A DNA stretch of 18,073 bases from Treponema sp. (GCA_031264395.1 JAISEB010000142.1:1-18073); one strand, 5' to 3'; positions 1 to 6,275 are shown, numbered from the stretch's first letter. Program-made: numbers and translations. The notes: generated by a model not told the origin, from the letters alone.

Positions 1-156
1 GTCTTCGGCTCCCTTACCATTGCGATCATTCAGGCCCTGATCATGTTTAACGGCAGGATCAATTCCTGGTGGACCAAGATCACCGTCGGCATTCTGCTCC
101 TCCTCTTTATCGGTTTACAGCGGCTTATTGTAATAATCGGCAACAAGCAAAAATAG
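1..156 (+). CDS. Sugar ABC transporter permease, C-terminal fragment
   Basis: Frame 1 is open from the first base to a TAG at 154-156 and gives 51 residues. The peptide is hydrophobic and carries the sequence INSWWTKITVGILLLLFIGLQ followed by a short basic tail. A xSSWWTRIxxGxLLLxFxxLQR pattern is typical of the last membrane helix of RbsC/YjfF/YtfT-type permeases (BPD_transp_2 family), which form the membrane channel of simple-sugar ABC importers. Only the C-terminus is inside the window, so the substrate and partner genes cannot be seen. The gene converges on priA, with 64 bases between the stop codons. The permease call is family knowledge applied to a short fragment. Confidence 0.7.
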   Translation, partial: VFGSLTIAIIQALIMFNGRINSWWTKITVGILLLLFIGLQRLIVIIGNKQK

Positions 157-188
157 AGTTGTTCAGCTAAACAAGTCCAATGAGGGCG

Positions 189-222
189 GGCGGCGGGTTT
201 TTGCGCCGCCGGACGGCGTTTT
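189..222 (+). terminator. Hairpin between convergent permease and priA genes, possible terminator
   Basis: A 7-bp perfect stem pairs GGCGGCG (189-195) with CGCCGCC (204-210) around an 8-nt loop. An alternative stem pairs CGCCG (204-208) with CGGCG (214-218) and is followed directly by TTTT (219-222), which suits a weak plus-strand terminator for the permease. For priA transcripts the structure has no trailing U-run. The location between two convergent stop codons supports a shared transcription end. Confidence 0.45.
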
Positions 223-2269
223 ACAAAAGGCCGACCGGATCGACATCCACCTCGAGGTAGACACGGGAATCCCTGCCCTTCTCATACCCGGCAAGGATCG
301 TTCCCGCGGCGCTGTGGAGGGCCCCCATGGACGGGCCGCGCAGTATAAGCTGGCGGCGGTAGTTTCCCGCGATAAGGCCTATGGGACATTCGGCGGGTCC
401 CAGCATGTCCGCTCCCGGCGGCAGAAGCGGGGCGGAAAGGGACGCGGCGCGTTCTATGGCCTTGTCCGCCCGCTGGGGATCGCGGGAACGGACGGTAAAA
501 CGGATAAGCCGGGCATAAGGGGGAAAGCGCAGCGCCTTTCTTTGGGCCAGTTCCGCGGCAAAGAAACCTTCCACGTCAAGTGAACAGGATCTGGTAATAA
601 TGGGATCGCCTGATCTCAGGGTCTGCACTATTACCTTGCCGTCGGGAAAGTAGCGGCCGGCCCTTCCGGCTACCTGCACGATAAGGGAAAAAGTCCTCTC
701 CGCAGCCCTGAAATCGGGCAGATAGAGGCCCGTGTCGGCAAGCACGACGCCGACAAGGCGGACCCCCGGAAAATTGAGCCCCTTGGCCACCATCTGTGTC
801 CCCAAAAGGACGTCCACCTGCCCCGCCCGGAACATCTCCAGCGTTTCTTCAAGGCTTCCCTTTTTTGCCGTGCTGTCCGCGTCGGCGCGCCGTATCCTCA
901 AGCCGGGAAAAGTACGGCGCGTCTCTTCCTCTATCATTTCAGTGCCGAAACCCCGGAAACCGGCCTCAAGCGAACCGCACCGGGGACAGGCCCGGGGAGG
1001 CTCCTCCGAATAGCCGCAGTAATGGCAGATCGCCCTGTTTTTTTCCTTGTGCCATGTAAGGGAAACTGAACAATGTTTGCAGGAAAGTTCGAAACCGCAG
1101 GAAGGGCAATGGTAAAAATAGGCGAAACCCCGGCGGTTAAGAAAGAGTATGGTCTGCCTGCCCATGGCGGCGGTTATCCGCATTTCCTCCTTTAACTCGG
1201 AGGTAAGGCACCCGTCGGTTTGTTCCAGACCGGCGCTTTTTATTTCGGGGATACTGCCCCCGGAAAGACGGCGCGAAAGTTCCAGCCTCTTTATTGTCCC
1301 TTCGTTCATGAGTTTCCAGGCTTCCGCCGAAGGGGTCGCCGAGCCCATCACCAGGACCGCCCCTGAGGCCGAACAGCGGCGTATCGCCGCCTGCCTGGCG
1401 TGGTAGCGGGGAGTGTTCCCCGATTTATAGGAACCGTCGTGTTCTTCATCCATAATGACCAGTCCCAGGTTCCGCACCGGGGCGAAGACCGCGCTCCTGG
1501 GACCGGCCACGATGCGCACCTCTCCCCGGCGTATGCGCATCCATTCGGAAAAACGCGCCGCGGCGCTCATTCCCGAATGGAGCGTCGCCGCCAGATTCCC
1601 GAACCGTTTTCCCATGGCCCGGGCGGTCTGGTGGGTAAGCGATATTTCGGGAACCAGATAGATCACCGATTTTCCCATGTCAAGCGCGTACTCGGCGGAG
1701 CGGAGAAAAACCTCGGTCTTTCCCGATCCGGTGATCCCGTAAAGGTACAGCATGGGAGGAAGGGGAAGGGAAGGGGGCCCGTCAGCCGCCCCCGCTTCGG
1801 GAGGGGGAGGGGAGGATGAAAGGCCCTTTGTGATTGCGTCAAGGGCGCTGCGCTGTTCGTCTGAAAGTTCCAGCGGCCCGGCGCCGATTTCTTCTTCATC
1901 GGGAAGGGAAAGAAAAGAAGCGGCCCGCCGCCCGGAAGGGATCATGGCGGCAAGGGCCTGGCCCCTCCCGCAGAGGTAGTACGCCGCCATCCATTCCGCG
2001 AGGGCCATATCCTCTTCATCAAAAACCTTCTCTGCGTCCACAACCCGGCGTATGGCTTTGACCGCCCCTTCGTCTATGCCGGGGGGCGGCTTTTCCCGTG
2101 TTCCGGTTATATAGCCCAGCGCCTCCCTGTTTCCGAAGGGAACCATGGCCCTTTTTCCCGCCTCCGCCCGGACGGCGGCCGTTTTTCCAGTGGCCTTGGG
2201 TTTTTCAACGTCACGGTAGGTAAAACTCTGGTTTCCCGGAATGTCAAAGAGAAGATCGAAGTAGGGCAT
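221..2269 (-). CDS. priA: Primosomal protein N' (replication restart helicase PriA)
   Basis: PriA is a 3'-5' superfamily 2 helicase that binds abandoned forks and reloads the replisome. In this 682-residue protein the N-terminal DNA-binding part covers about residues 1-110. Walker A GITGSGKT is at 178-185, the DEEH Walker B box at 274-277 and SAT motif III at about 310. Eight cysteines (388, 391, 397, 400, 415, 418, 428, 431) match the two zinc sites of the family, and motif VI VAGRAGR is at about 533-539. A low-complexity linker (SSSPPPPEAGAADGPPSLPLPP) precedes Walker A. ATG at 2269 is chosen because AAAGGA lies 5 bases upstream; an in-frame GTG at 2272 would sit too close to it. The start overlaps the stop of the uracil-DNA glycosylase gene (TGATG), so translation is probably coupled. 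Confidence 0.97.
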   Translation of the reverse strand: MPYFDLLFDIPGNQSFTYRDVEKPKATGKTAAVRAEAGKRAMVPFGNREALGYITGTREKPPPGIDEGAVKAIRRVVDAEKVFDEEDMALAEWMAAYYLCGRGQALAAMIPSGRRAASFLSLPDEEEIGAGPLELSDEQRSALDAITKGLSSSPPPPEAGAADGPPSLPLPPMLYLYGITGSGKTEVFLRSAEYALDMGKSVIYLVPEISLTHQTARAMGKRFGNLAATLHSGMSAAARFSEWMRIRRGEVRIVAGPRSAVFAPVRNLGLVIMDEEHDGSYKSGNTPRYHARQAAIRRCSASGAVLVMGSATPSAEAWKLMNEGTIKRLELSRRLSGGSIPEIKSAGLEQTDGCLTSELKEEMRITAAMGRQTILFLNRRGFAYFYHCPSCGFELSCKHCSVSLTWHKEKNRAICHYCGYSEEPPRACPRCGSLEAGFRGFGTEMIEEETRRTFPGLRIRRADADSTAKKGSLEETLEMFRAGQVDVLLGTQMVAKGLNFPGVRLVGVVLADTGLYLPDFRAAERTFSLIVQVAGRAGRYFPDGKVIVQTLRSGDPIITRSCSLDVEGFFAAELAQRKALRFPPYARLIRFTVRSRDPQRADKAIERAASLSAPLLPPGADMLGPAECPIGLIAGNYRRQLILRGPSMGALHSAAGTILAGYEKGRDSRVYLEVDVDPVGLL

Positions 2270-3003
2270 CACATTCCTTTCGCGATTGTTTCAGCGTAGG
2301 CGCCGTCCAGTTCACAGAGTTTTTCGCGGAGAAGCCGCATATCGTCCCAGGCCGGTTTCTTGAGGTTTTCATTTCGCAGAAGGGCGCTGGGATGATAGGT
2401 GGCGAGCATGGGAACGCCCCCAATATCGTGGAAACGGCCCCGGAGGCTGCCTATGGTTTCGCTTACAGCGTTGCCCAAAAGCCGGTTTGCCGCGACTTTA
2501 CCGACACAGAGGATGACACGGGGGGAAAGCAGGGCAAGCTGGCGCGTCAGGAAAGGCACGCAGGCCGACATTTCGGCGGGCAGGGGATCGCGGTTTTCCG
2601 GAGGGCGGCACTTTACCACGTTGGCGATAAAACAATTTTTATTCCGGTAAAGCCCCAGCCGTCCCTTCGAGTCCAGCATGCGGTCCAGAAGCTGTCCCGC
2701 GCGCCCCACAAACGGCCTTCCGGTAGTATCCTCGTCAAAACCGGGCCCTTCTCCTATGACCAGTACCAGCGGATGGGGAACCCCCTCGCCGGGCACCGCG
2801 TTGGTACGGGTTGCGGAAAGCCCGCAGGCGGCGCAGGAGCGGACATCCGCCGCGACCCGCTCAAGGGAATCAGGCTCCGTAAGGCCCCCCGGGGCCTCTC
2901 CGGCGGGCTCTTCCTCCCGGAAGGCTGTGAGATAACCGCCGCTTACGGACGCGGCGGCGCGATCGAGGAAACGTCCCAGACTGTTTTTTTGTTCGGCTGT
3001 CAT
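2269..3003 (-). CDS. Uracil-DNA glycosylase, family 4 (iron-sulfur type)
   Basis: This enzyme removes uracil from DNA at the start of base-excision repair. The 244-residue protein has the family-4 signature: the catalytic-loop motif GEGPGFDEDTTGRPFVG at about 84-100 and the second motif HPSALLR at 204-210. Four cysteines (57, 60, 132, 148) are spaced as in the 4Fe-4S ligands (CxxC, then KCRPP, then a distant Cys). The first 45 residues are variable and acidic, as in the N-terminal extensions of spirochaetal and phage-like members. It sits between nrdR and priA, and its TGA overlaps the priA start. No clear ribosome binding site precedes the ATG. A 248-base gap with strong hairpins separates it from nrdR, so it may or may not share the nrdR promoter. 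Confidence 0.93.
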   Translation of the reverse strand: MTAEQKNSLGRFLDRAAASVSGGYLTAFREEEPAGEAPGGLTEPDSLERVAADVRSCAACGLSATRTNAVPGEGVPHPLVLVIGEGPGFDEDTTGRPFVGRAGQLLDRMLDSKGRLGLYRNKNCFIANVVKCRPPENRDPLPAEMSACVPFLTRQLALLSPRVILCVGKVAANRLLGNAVSETIGSLRGRFHDIGGVPMLATYHPSALLRNENLKKPAWDDMRLLREKLCELDGAYAETIAKGM

Positions 3004-3062
3004 GCGTTAATTCAACCGGAAGAAGGCCGCCAGTTCAAGGGGAAAAAACCGAAAAGGGAGAA

Positions 3063-3091
3063 CCGTGCCCGGACAAAACGCCCGGACACGG
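3063..3091. repeat. Hairpin upstream of the uracil-DNA glycosylase gene
   Basis: CCGTGCCCGG (3063-3072) pairs with CCGGACACGG (3082-3091), with one C/A mismatch and a 9-nt loop. It is the third stem-loop in the 248-base nrdR/glycosylase gap. No protein gene is supported in this gap. The role is unknown; a partial terminator or mRNA-processing structure inside the operon is possible. Confidence 0.45.
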
Positions 3092-3203
3092 CTCTGTTCC
3101 CCGGCCCCCGAGCCACGGCCCTTCGCCTGACGGCATCCCCTTCCGCAATTCCGCCCCGGCATCCCCTCAAGGGTACATCGCGCCCGCCCTCCGGCGGGAA
3201 GCA

Positions 3204-3240
3204 GGGGCTGTTCCAAAACCCGGCCGGTTTTGGCAGCCCC
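3204..3240. repeat. Long inverted repeat between nrdR and the uracil-DNA glycosylase gene
   Basis: GGGGCTG (3204-3210) pairs with CAGCCCC (3234-3240), and CCAAAACC (3213-3220) pairs with GGTTTTGG (3226-3233). The result is a 15-bp stem with a 2-nt TT bulge and a 5-nt loop (CGGCC). It lies just downstream of the nrdR stop on the minus strand, but no U-run follows. It could be a transcript-stabilising or attenuating hairpin, or a REP-like dispersed element, since part of it recurs at 5380-5394. A second 6-bp stem (CCCGCC 3183-3188 / GGCGGG 3193-3198) follows it. Confidence 0.7.
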
Positions 3241-3251
3241 GGTAAACCATG

Positions 3252-3713
3252 TTACGAAGCTCCTCCCAGTTTTTGAATTTCACTGACAAACTCGTCAAGG
3301 TTTTCGAAATGCCGGTACACGGAGGCAAAACGTATGTACGCAACCTTGTCCAGCGCGCCGATTTTTTCCAGAACCAGATCCCCTATGGCCGACGTCGCAA
3401 GTTCATGGTTCACCTTTCCCATGATGGCGGATTGATCTTCCACCTCGTTGATGAGGCTTTCTATGCTCATCTGGGAAACGGGCCTTTTTTCCATGGCCCG
3501 CTGTACCCCCCGTTCTATCTTGTTCCGGTCAAAGGGCTCCCGGCGGCCGTCCTGTTTTATCACCATGAACTGCTTGTCTTCGGTGCGTTCATAGCTTGTA
3601 AAACGGTAGCCGCAGCCGTTACACTCCCGTCGGCGGCGTATGGCGTCCCCGTTGGCCAGCGTCCGGGATTCAATCACCTTGTCGTCAAAATTACCGCAAT
3701 GGGGGCATCTCAC
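3252..3713 (-). CDS. nrdR: Transcriptional repressor NrdR (ribonucleotide reductase regulator)
   Basis: NrdR is a zinc-ribbon and ATP-cone repressor that senses ATP/dATP and represses ribonucleotide reductase genes. The frame is open further upstream (an ATG lies at 3779), but the family begins with MRCPxC. Here GTG-AGA-TGC-CCC at 3713 encodes exactly that and has TAGGAG 5 bases upstream, giving 153 residues, the usual family length. The zinc ribbon CPHC...CNGC is at about residues 3-35. The ATP-cone region FMVIKQDGRREPFDRNKIERG starts at about 48. It is the first gene of a minus-strand group with the uracil-DNA glycosylase and priA genes. Its promoter overlaps a candidate NrdR box, which suggests autoregulation (inference). 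Confidence 0.95.
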   Translation of the reverse strand: MRCPHCGNFDDKVIESRTLANGDAIRRRRECNGCGYRFTSYERTEDKQFMVIKQDGRREPFDRNKIERGVQRAMEKRPVSQMSIESLINEVEDQSAIMGKVNHELATSAIGDLVLEKIGALDKVAYIRFASVYRHFENLDEFVSEIQKLGGAS

Positions 3714-3717
3714 CGCC

Positions 3718-3742
3718 GCTCCTACCCCGCCGCTTGGGCGGG
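3718..3742 (-). promoter_or_regulatory. nrdR ribosome binding site with adjacent leader hairpin
   Basis: On the minus strand AGGAG (3723-3719) lies 5 bases before the GTG at 3713 and decides the start of nrdR. Immediately upstream, CCCGCC (3726-3731 on the plus strand) pairs with GGCGGG (3737-3742) around a 5-nt loop. This 6-bp stem ends two bases from the Shine-Dalgarno sequence and could modulate ribosome access. Confidence 0.55.
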
Positions 3743-3793
3743 TGCTTTCACAACTCCCGATATATAGGGCCTCATACATGGGGCTTACCTACA

Positions 3794-3822
3794 ACTATAT
3801 CACACTATATCTTGGGCCGCAA
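3794..3822 (-). promoter_or_regulatory. Predicted sigma-70-type promoter of nrdR
   Basis: On the minus strand the -35-like TTGCGG (3822-3817), a 17-bp spacer and the -10-like TATAGT (3799-3794) lie upstream of nrdR. A second TATAGT occurs exactly 10 bp upstream (3809-3804). The expected start of transcription near 3787 gives a leader of about 75 nt to the GTG start. Confidence 0.5.
3802..3817. promoter_or_regulatory. Candidate NrdR box overlapping the nrdR promoter
   Basis: The plus-strand 16-mer ACACTATATCTTGGGC matches the published NrdR-box consensus ACACWATATATWGTGT at 13 of 16 positions (12 of the first 13) and falls within the promoter spacer. A weaker match with the core CGATATATAG (9 of 10 against CWATATATWG, 11 of 16 overall) lies at 3755-3770. 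Their centres are 47 bp apart, not the roughly three helical turns usual for paired NrdR boxes, so the second site is uncertain. Confidence 0.45.
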
Positions 3823-3826
3823 GGTG

Positions 3827-3857
3827 GCTGAAGGCGAAACTGCGCTTCGCCTTCAGC
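3827..3857. repeat. 12-bp perfect hairpin in the nrdR/glycosyltransferase gap
   Basis: GCTGAAGGCGAA (3827-3838) pairs perfectly with TTCGCCTTCAGC (3846-3857) across a 7-nt loop. The flanking genes are divergent, so this is not a terminator for either. On the plus strand it is followed by GGGGGG and TTTT but no plus-strand gene ends here. It could belong to an unannotated small RNA or a repeat element. Confidence 0.7.
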
Positions 3858-3863
3858 TGGGGG

Positions 3864-3920
3864 GTTTTGCGGCGTTTGCGCGGGATTTGCCTCTGGCGCG
3901 CGAGTTTTTTGCCGCAAAAC
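3864..3920. repeat. Nested stem-loop: GTTTTGCGGC / GCCGCAAAAC
   Basis: A perfect 10-bp inverted repeat joins 3864-3873 to 3911-3920. A 5-bp GC stem nests inside it (GCGCG 3878-3882 / CGCGC 3897-3901). It sits 6 bases after the 12-bp hairpin, so about 95 bases of this gap are strongly structured. The stretch has no convincing coding potential. Confidence 0.55.
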
Positions 3921-3975
3921 TCCGGCCGGGCGGTTATGCGGATGGAGGCGAATCCAGTAATTCAGAATTCAAAAC

Positions 3976-4105
3976 AACCGCGGACAGACACAGACCAACA
4001 CGGACAAATAAACGAATAATCCTTATACCGTAGTTTTTCTCCTTTTGTATCTTTTTGCATACTATCATACCGGTTTTGTCCGTTCTGTCTGCGAGGTCAG
4101 CGGTT
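3976..4105. repeat. 130-bp unit bounded by imperfect 32-33-nt inverted repeats
   Basis: The left end (3976-4008) and the reverse complement of the right end (4075-4105) share AACCGC, GAC, CAGAC and the 9-mer ACGGACAAA in the same order with small offsets, roughly 23 of 32 positions. The inner 66 bases are AT-rich and open no convincing reading frame. The layout resembles a small non-autonomous repeat of MITE type, but no target-site duplication is obvious. It fills most of the gap left of the glycosyltransferase promoter region. Confidence 0.5.
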
Positions 4106-4228
4106 AATTTTCTTCAAAATCCCGCAAATTTGACGGTATGTACCGGATAAAAAAGCAAATGCCGATGCCCTGATACGAAGCGGAACGGGGTTCCCCTTGT
4201 TTCCCTGCCGTGGTATGCTTCTGGTTCT

Positions 4229-5362
4229 ATGAAGATAGGGATAGACACCTTCGCCTGTGACGGAGGAAGATCGGGAGTCGGTGTGTATTTGAACCACTTC
4301 CTGAAACGTATACCCCCTTCAGGCGCTTTTTTCGAGCTTTTCGGATGGGAATATGACCGTTTTGCCTACAGCGAGGTCGCGCCGAATCTTGAATTTATTT
4401 CCCGGTGCCGGATAACCGGAAAAACCGCCAATTCCCTCTGGCATCTTTACCGGTACGACCGCTTTGCCAAACACCGCGCCTATGACGCCTGTTTCTTTCC
4501 GGCGGCCCACCGGCGGCCCCCCTACAAGTCCTCCTGTCCCGCCGTGGGCGTCGTTCACGACATGGCTGCCTATTGGGGGTCGCCCCGGACCAGGGAGCAC
4601 CTGGGGGCGGTGCTCCGCATGCTGCTGCCCAATTCCCTCCGCCGCATCGACCGTGTTATCGCGGTCAGTGAATGGGTCAAGGGGGAGCTCATGGAAAGGG
4701 CGCGGGTAAAGGAATCCAGAATCGAAGTGATTCCCAACGGGATAGATCACGAAGCCTTTTATCCCCGGCCGCGGAATGAGGAAAGCGTCGTCCTCATCCA
4801 GCCGTTCAGTTTCAGGCAGCCTTACATGCTCTGCGTTTCCCGCATCGATCATCCCGTGAAGAACCACGTCAGGCTGATAAAAGCGTTCAGCATTTTCAAG
4901 GAAAGGACGAAGTTTCCTCACCGGCTGGTGATAGCCGGCGCCGACAGCAACCGGGCCGCGAAGGTGAAGAAGGCGGCCGCCGTCTCGCCGCACCGGAACG
5001 ACATCTTCTTTACCGGCCACTTTCCCCTGAAGAACCTTCCGGAGCTTTATTCGGGCGCCGACATCGTGGTCATTCCTTCCATGTACGAAGGCTTCGGCAT
5101 GGGGGTCCTTGAAGCCATGGCCTCAGGCGTTCCTGTCGCCTGCGCCAGAGCGGCGTCTCTGCCCGAAACCGCCGAGCACGCCGCCCTCTACTTCGATCCG
5201 CTGGATTGCGAAGACATGGCGGACCGCATGGTTACCCTTACCACCAACCGCGGCATATACCGCGAATGCCGGGAGGCGGGCCTGGAACGGGTCCGGTCTT
5301 TCTCCTGGGACCGTTGCGCCGAACGGACCCTGGCCGTTATTCAGGAAACCACGGGAAAGTAG
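4229..5362 (+). CDS. GT4-family glycosyltransferase
   Basis: This is a 377-residue GT-B fold glycosyltransferase, group 1 / CAZy GT4 by motif. The acceptor-side N-terminus MKIGIDTFACDGGRSGVGVY is typical and fixes the start. The linker motif VIPNGIDHEAFYP is at about 167-179, and the donor-binding half opens with YMLCVSRIDHPVKNH at about 199-213. The EX7E pair of this family is E287 and E295 in EGFGMGVLEAMASG. Such enzymes move a sugar from a nucleotide donor to a lipid, glycan or protein at the inner membrane face; donor and acceptor cannot be told here. It is the only complete plus-strand gene and has no glycan-gene neighbours. No Shine-Dalgarno sequence is visible; a -10-like TATGCT at 4214-4219 would start transcription almost at the ATG, so a leaderless mRNA is possible. 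Its 3' end converges on the IclR-type gene. Confidence 0.93.
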   Translation: MKIGIDTFACDGGRSGVGVYLNHFLKRIPPSGAFFELFGWEYDRFAYSEVAPNLEFISRCRITGKTANSLWHLYRYDRFAKHRAYDACFFPAAHRRPPYKSSCPAVGVVHDMAAYWGSPRTREHLGAVLRMLLPNSLRRIDRVIAVSEWVKGELMERARVKESRIEVIPNGIDHEAFYPRPRNEESVVLIQPFSFRQPYMLCVSRIDHPVKNHVRLIKAFSIFKERTKFPHRLVIAGADSNRAAKVKKAAAVSPHRNDIFFTGHFPLKNLPELYSGADIVVIPSMYEGFGMGVLEAMASGVPVACARAASLPETAEHAALYFDPLDCEDMADRMVTLTTNRGIYRECREAGLERVRSFSWDRCAERTLAVIQETTGK

Positions 5363-5363
5363 A

Positions 5364-5394
5364 CGGGCCTGTCCGGCGGCCCGGCCGGTTTTGG
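5364..5394. terminator. Hairpin between convergent glycosyltransferase and IclR-type genes
   Basis: CGGGCC (5364-5369) pairs with GGCCCG (5378-5383) around an 8-nt loop, starting two bases after the glycosyltransferase stop. TTTT follows at 5389-5392 after a GC spacer, so this is a weak intrinsic terminator at best. The right part (5380-5394, CCCGGCCGGTTTTGG) is identical to 3219-3233, which suggests a shared dispersed element. Confidence 0.45.
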
Positions 5395-5404
5395 AATCTG
5401 CGAA

Positions 5405-6200
5405 TCAGCCGATTTTGTATCCCAATTTATAGGAAATTTGCCGGGTGATTCCGATAATATCGCCGGCTATGAGGGACTGCGTTTCGGATGTGATGCGGCT
5501 CAGGAGTTTTGACACGCTGATGGCCGCCAAAGGATGCCCCTGATGGTTAAAAATCGGGGCGGCGACACAGCGCAGGCCCGGCTGTATTTCCTCATCATCC
5601 ACCGCGTACCCGCATGTGTGAATAGTCTCCAGTTCCTTCTCCAGACTTTCGCGGGTTGTTATGGTTTTCGCTGTGTATTTTTGCATGACTACTTTTTTAT
5701 AAAACAGTTCCCTTTCTTCCTGTGAAAGATTGGCAAGAATCGCCTTGCCGACCCCCGTACAGTACATGGGCGCCCGGCGGCCAAGCTGGGAATACTGCAC
5801 CACAACGTCCGGTGAATCTACCTTGTCTATGTATACTACCTCAAAATCATAAAAAGCCGCCACATGAACCGTGCAGGAGTATTTTTCGGACAGTTCCTGG
5901 CAATACGGCTTTGCCTCGGTTCGCACATCCATGCGCCGCTGAACGAGGGAGCCCATCTCAAAGAGTTTAATTCCCAAACGGTAGCGCTTGGTTTCCCGGT
6001 TCTGCTCTATATACCCTCTTTTTTGCAGGGTACTCATCAGGCCGAAAACGGTGCTTTTGTTAAGCCCCATTCTAAACGCTATATCGGTAACGCCGAATTC
6101 GACAGTCTGGGAACTTCCCAGAATGGACAGAATCTCCAGTGCGCGATCAACCGATTGAATTACAACGCCGTCCGTCGCCCGCTCCTTGATTTTTTGACAT
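5405..6200 (-). CDS. IclR-family transcriptional regulator, apparent frameshift near the start
   Basis: IclR proteins have an N-terminal winged helix-turn-helix and a C-terminal effector domain. The effector domain is clear (GRRAPMYCTGVGKAILANL; later GLRCVAAPIFNHQGHPLAAISV). The in-frame ATG at 6070 would start inside the DNA-binding domain, but the same frame continues upstream with VVIQSVDRALEILSIL...VTDIAFRMGLNKSTV, a textbook IclR helix-turn-helix, and contains no ATG, GTG or TTG. An ATG at 6200 lies one frame away. Removing one A from the A6 run at 6195-6190 would give a continuous 264-residue protein, the usual length, beginning MSKIKERATDGVVIQSVDRA. The extra A may be a homopolymer sequencing error, a true inactivating mutation or a slippage site. 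A strong promoter and a palindrome precede it. Target genes are not evident. Confidence 0.8.
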
Positions 6201-6208
6201 AAAAAACC

Positions 6209-6235
6209 GTTCCGGAACCAACAGGGTTTTGGAAC
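6209..6235. promoter_or_regulatory. Candidate operator of the IclR-type regulator
   Basis: The perfect 10-bp palindrome GTTCCGGAAC (6209-6218) lies 8 bases upstream of the ATG at 6200. A further half-site GGAAC (6231-6235; GTTCC on the transcribed strand) is 17 bp away. Both lie just downstream of the predicted transcription start, a position suited to autorepression. IclR-family proteins commonly bind such short inverted repeats; assigning this one is inference. Confidence 0.4.
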
Positions 6236-6246
6236 AAACCCACCAT

Positions 6247-6275
6247 AGTATAGAACAGCCGTTCCCGCTTGTCAA
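6247..6275 (-). promoter_or_regulatory. Near-consensus sigma-70 promoter of the IclR-type gene
   Basis: On the minus strand TTGACA (6275-6270), a 17-bp spacer and TATACT (6252-6247) form an almost perfect promoter with the -35 hexamer identical to consensus. The lon stop codon TGA (6274-6272) lies inside the -35 hexamer. Transcription would start near 6240 and give a leader of about 40 nt to the ATG at 6200. Confidence 0.8.

Noticed and set aside
3007..3216. A 69-codon minus-strand frame ending three bases before the uracil-DNA glycosylase start
   Set aside because: It begins with TTG inside the 15-bp inverted repeat, has no ribosome binding site, and its Arg/Gly/Cys-rich composition looks like translated GC-rich non-coding DNA.
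2392..3276. A 294-codon plus-strand frame opposite the uracil-DNA glycosylase gene
   Set aside because: It is a shadow of the glycosylase frame plus GC-rich intergenic DNA, with low-complexity composition and no family motifs.
3714..3779. Extension of NrdR to an ATG at 3779
   Set aside because: The added 22 residues are not part of the family, which starts with MRCPxC, and the GTG at 3713 has a good ribosome binding site.
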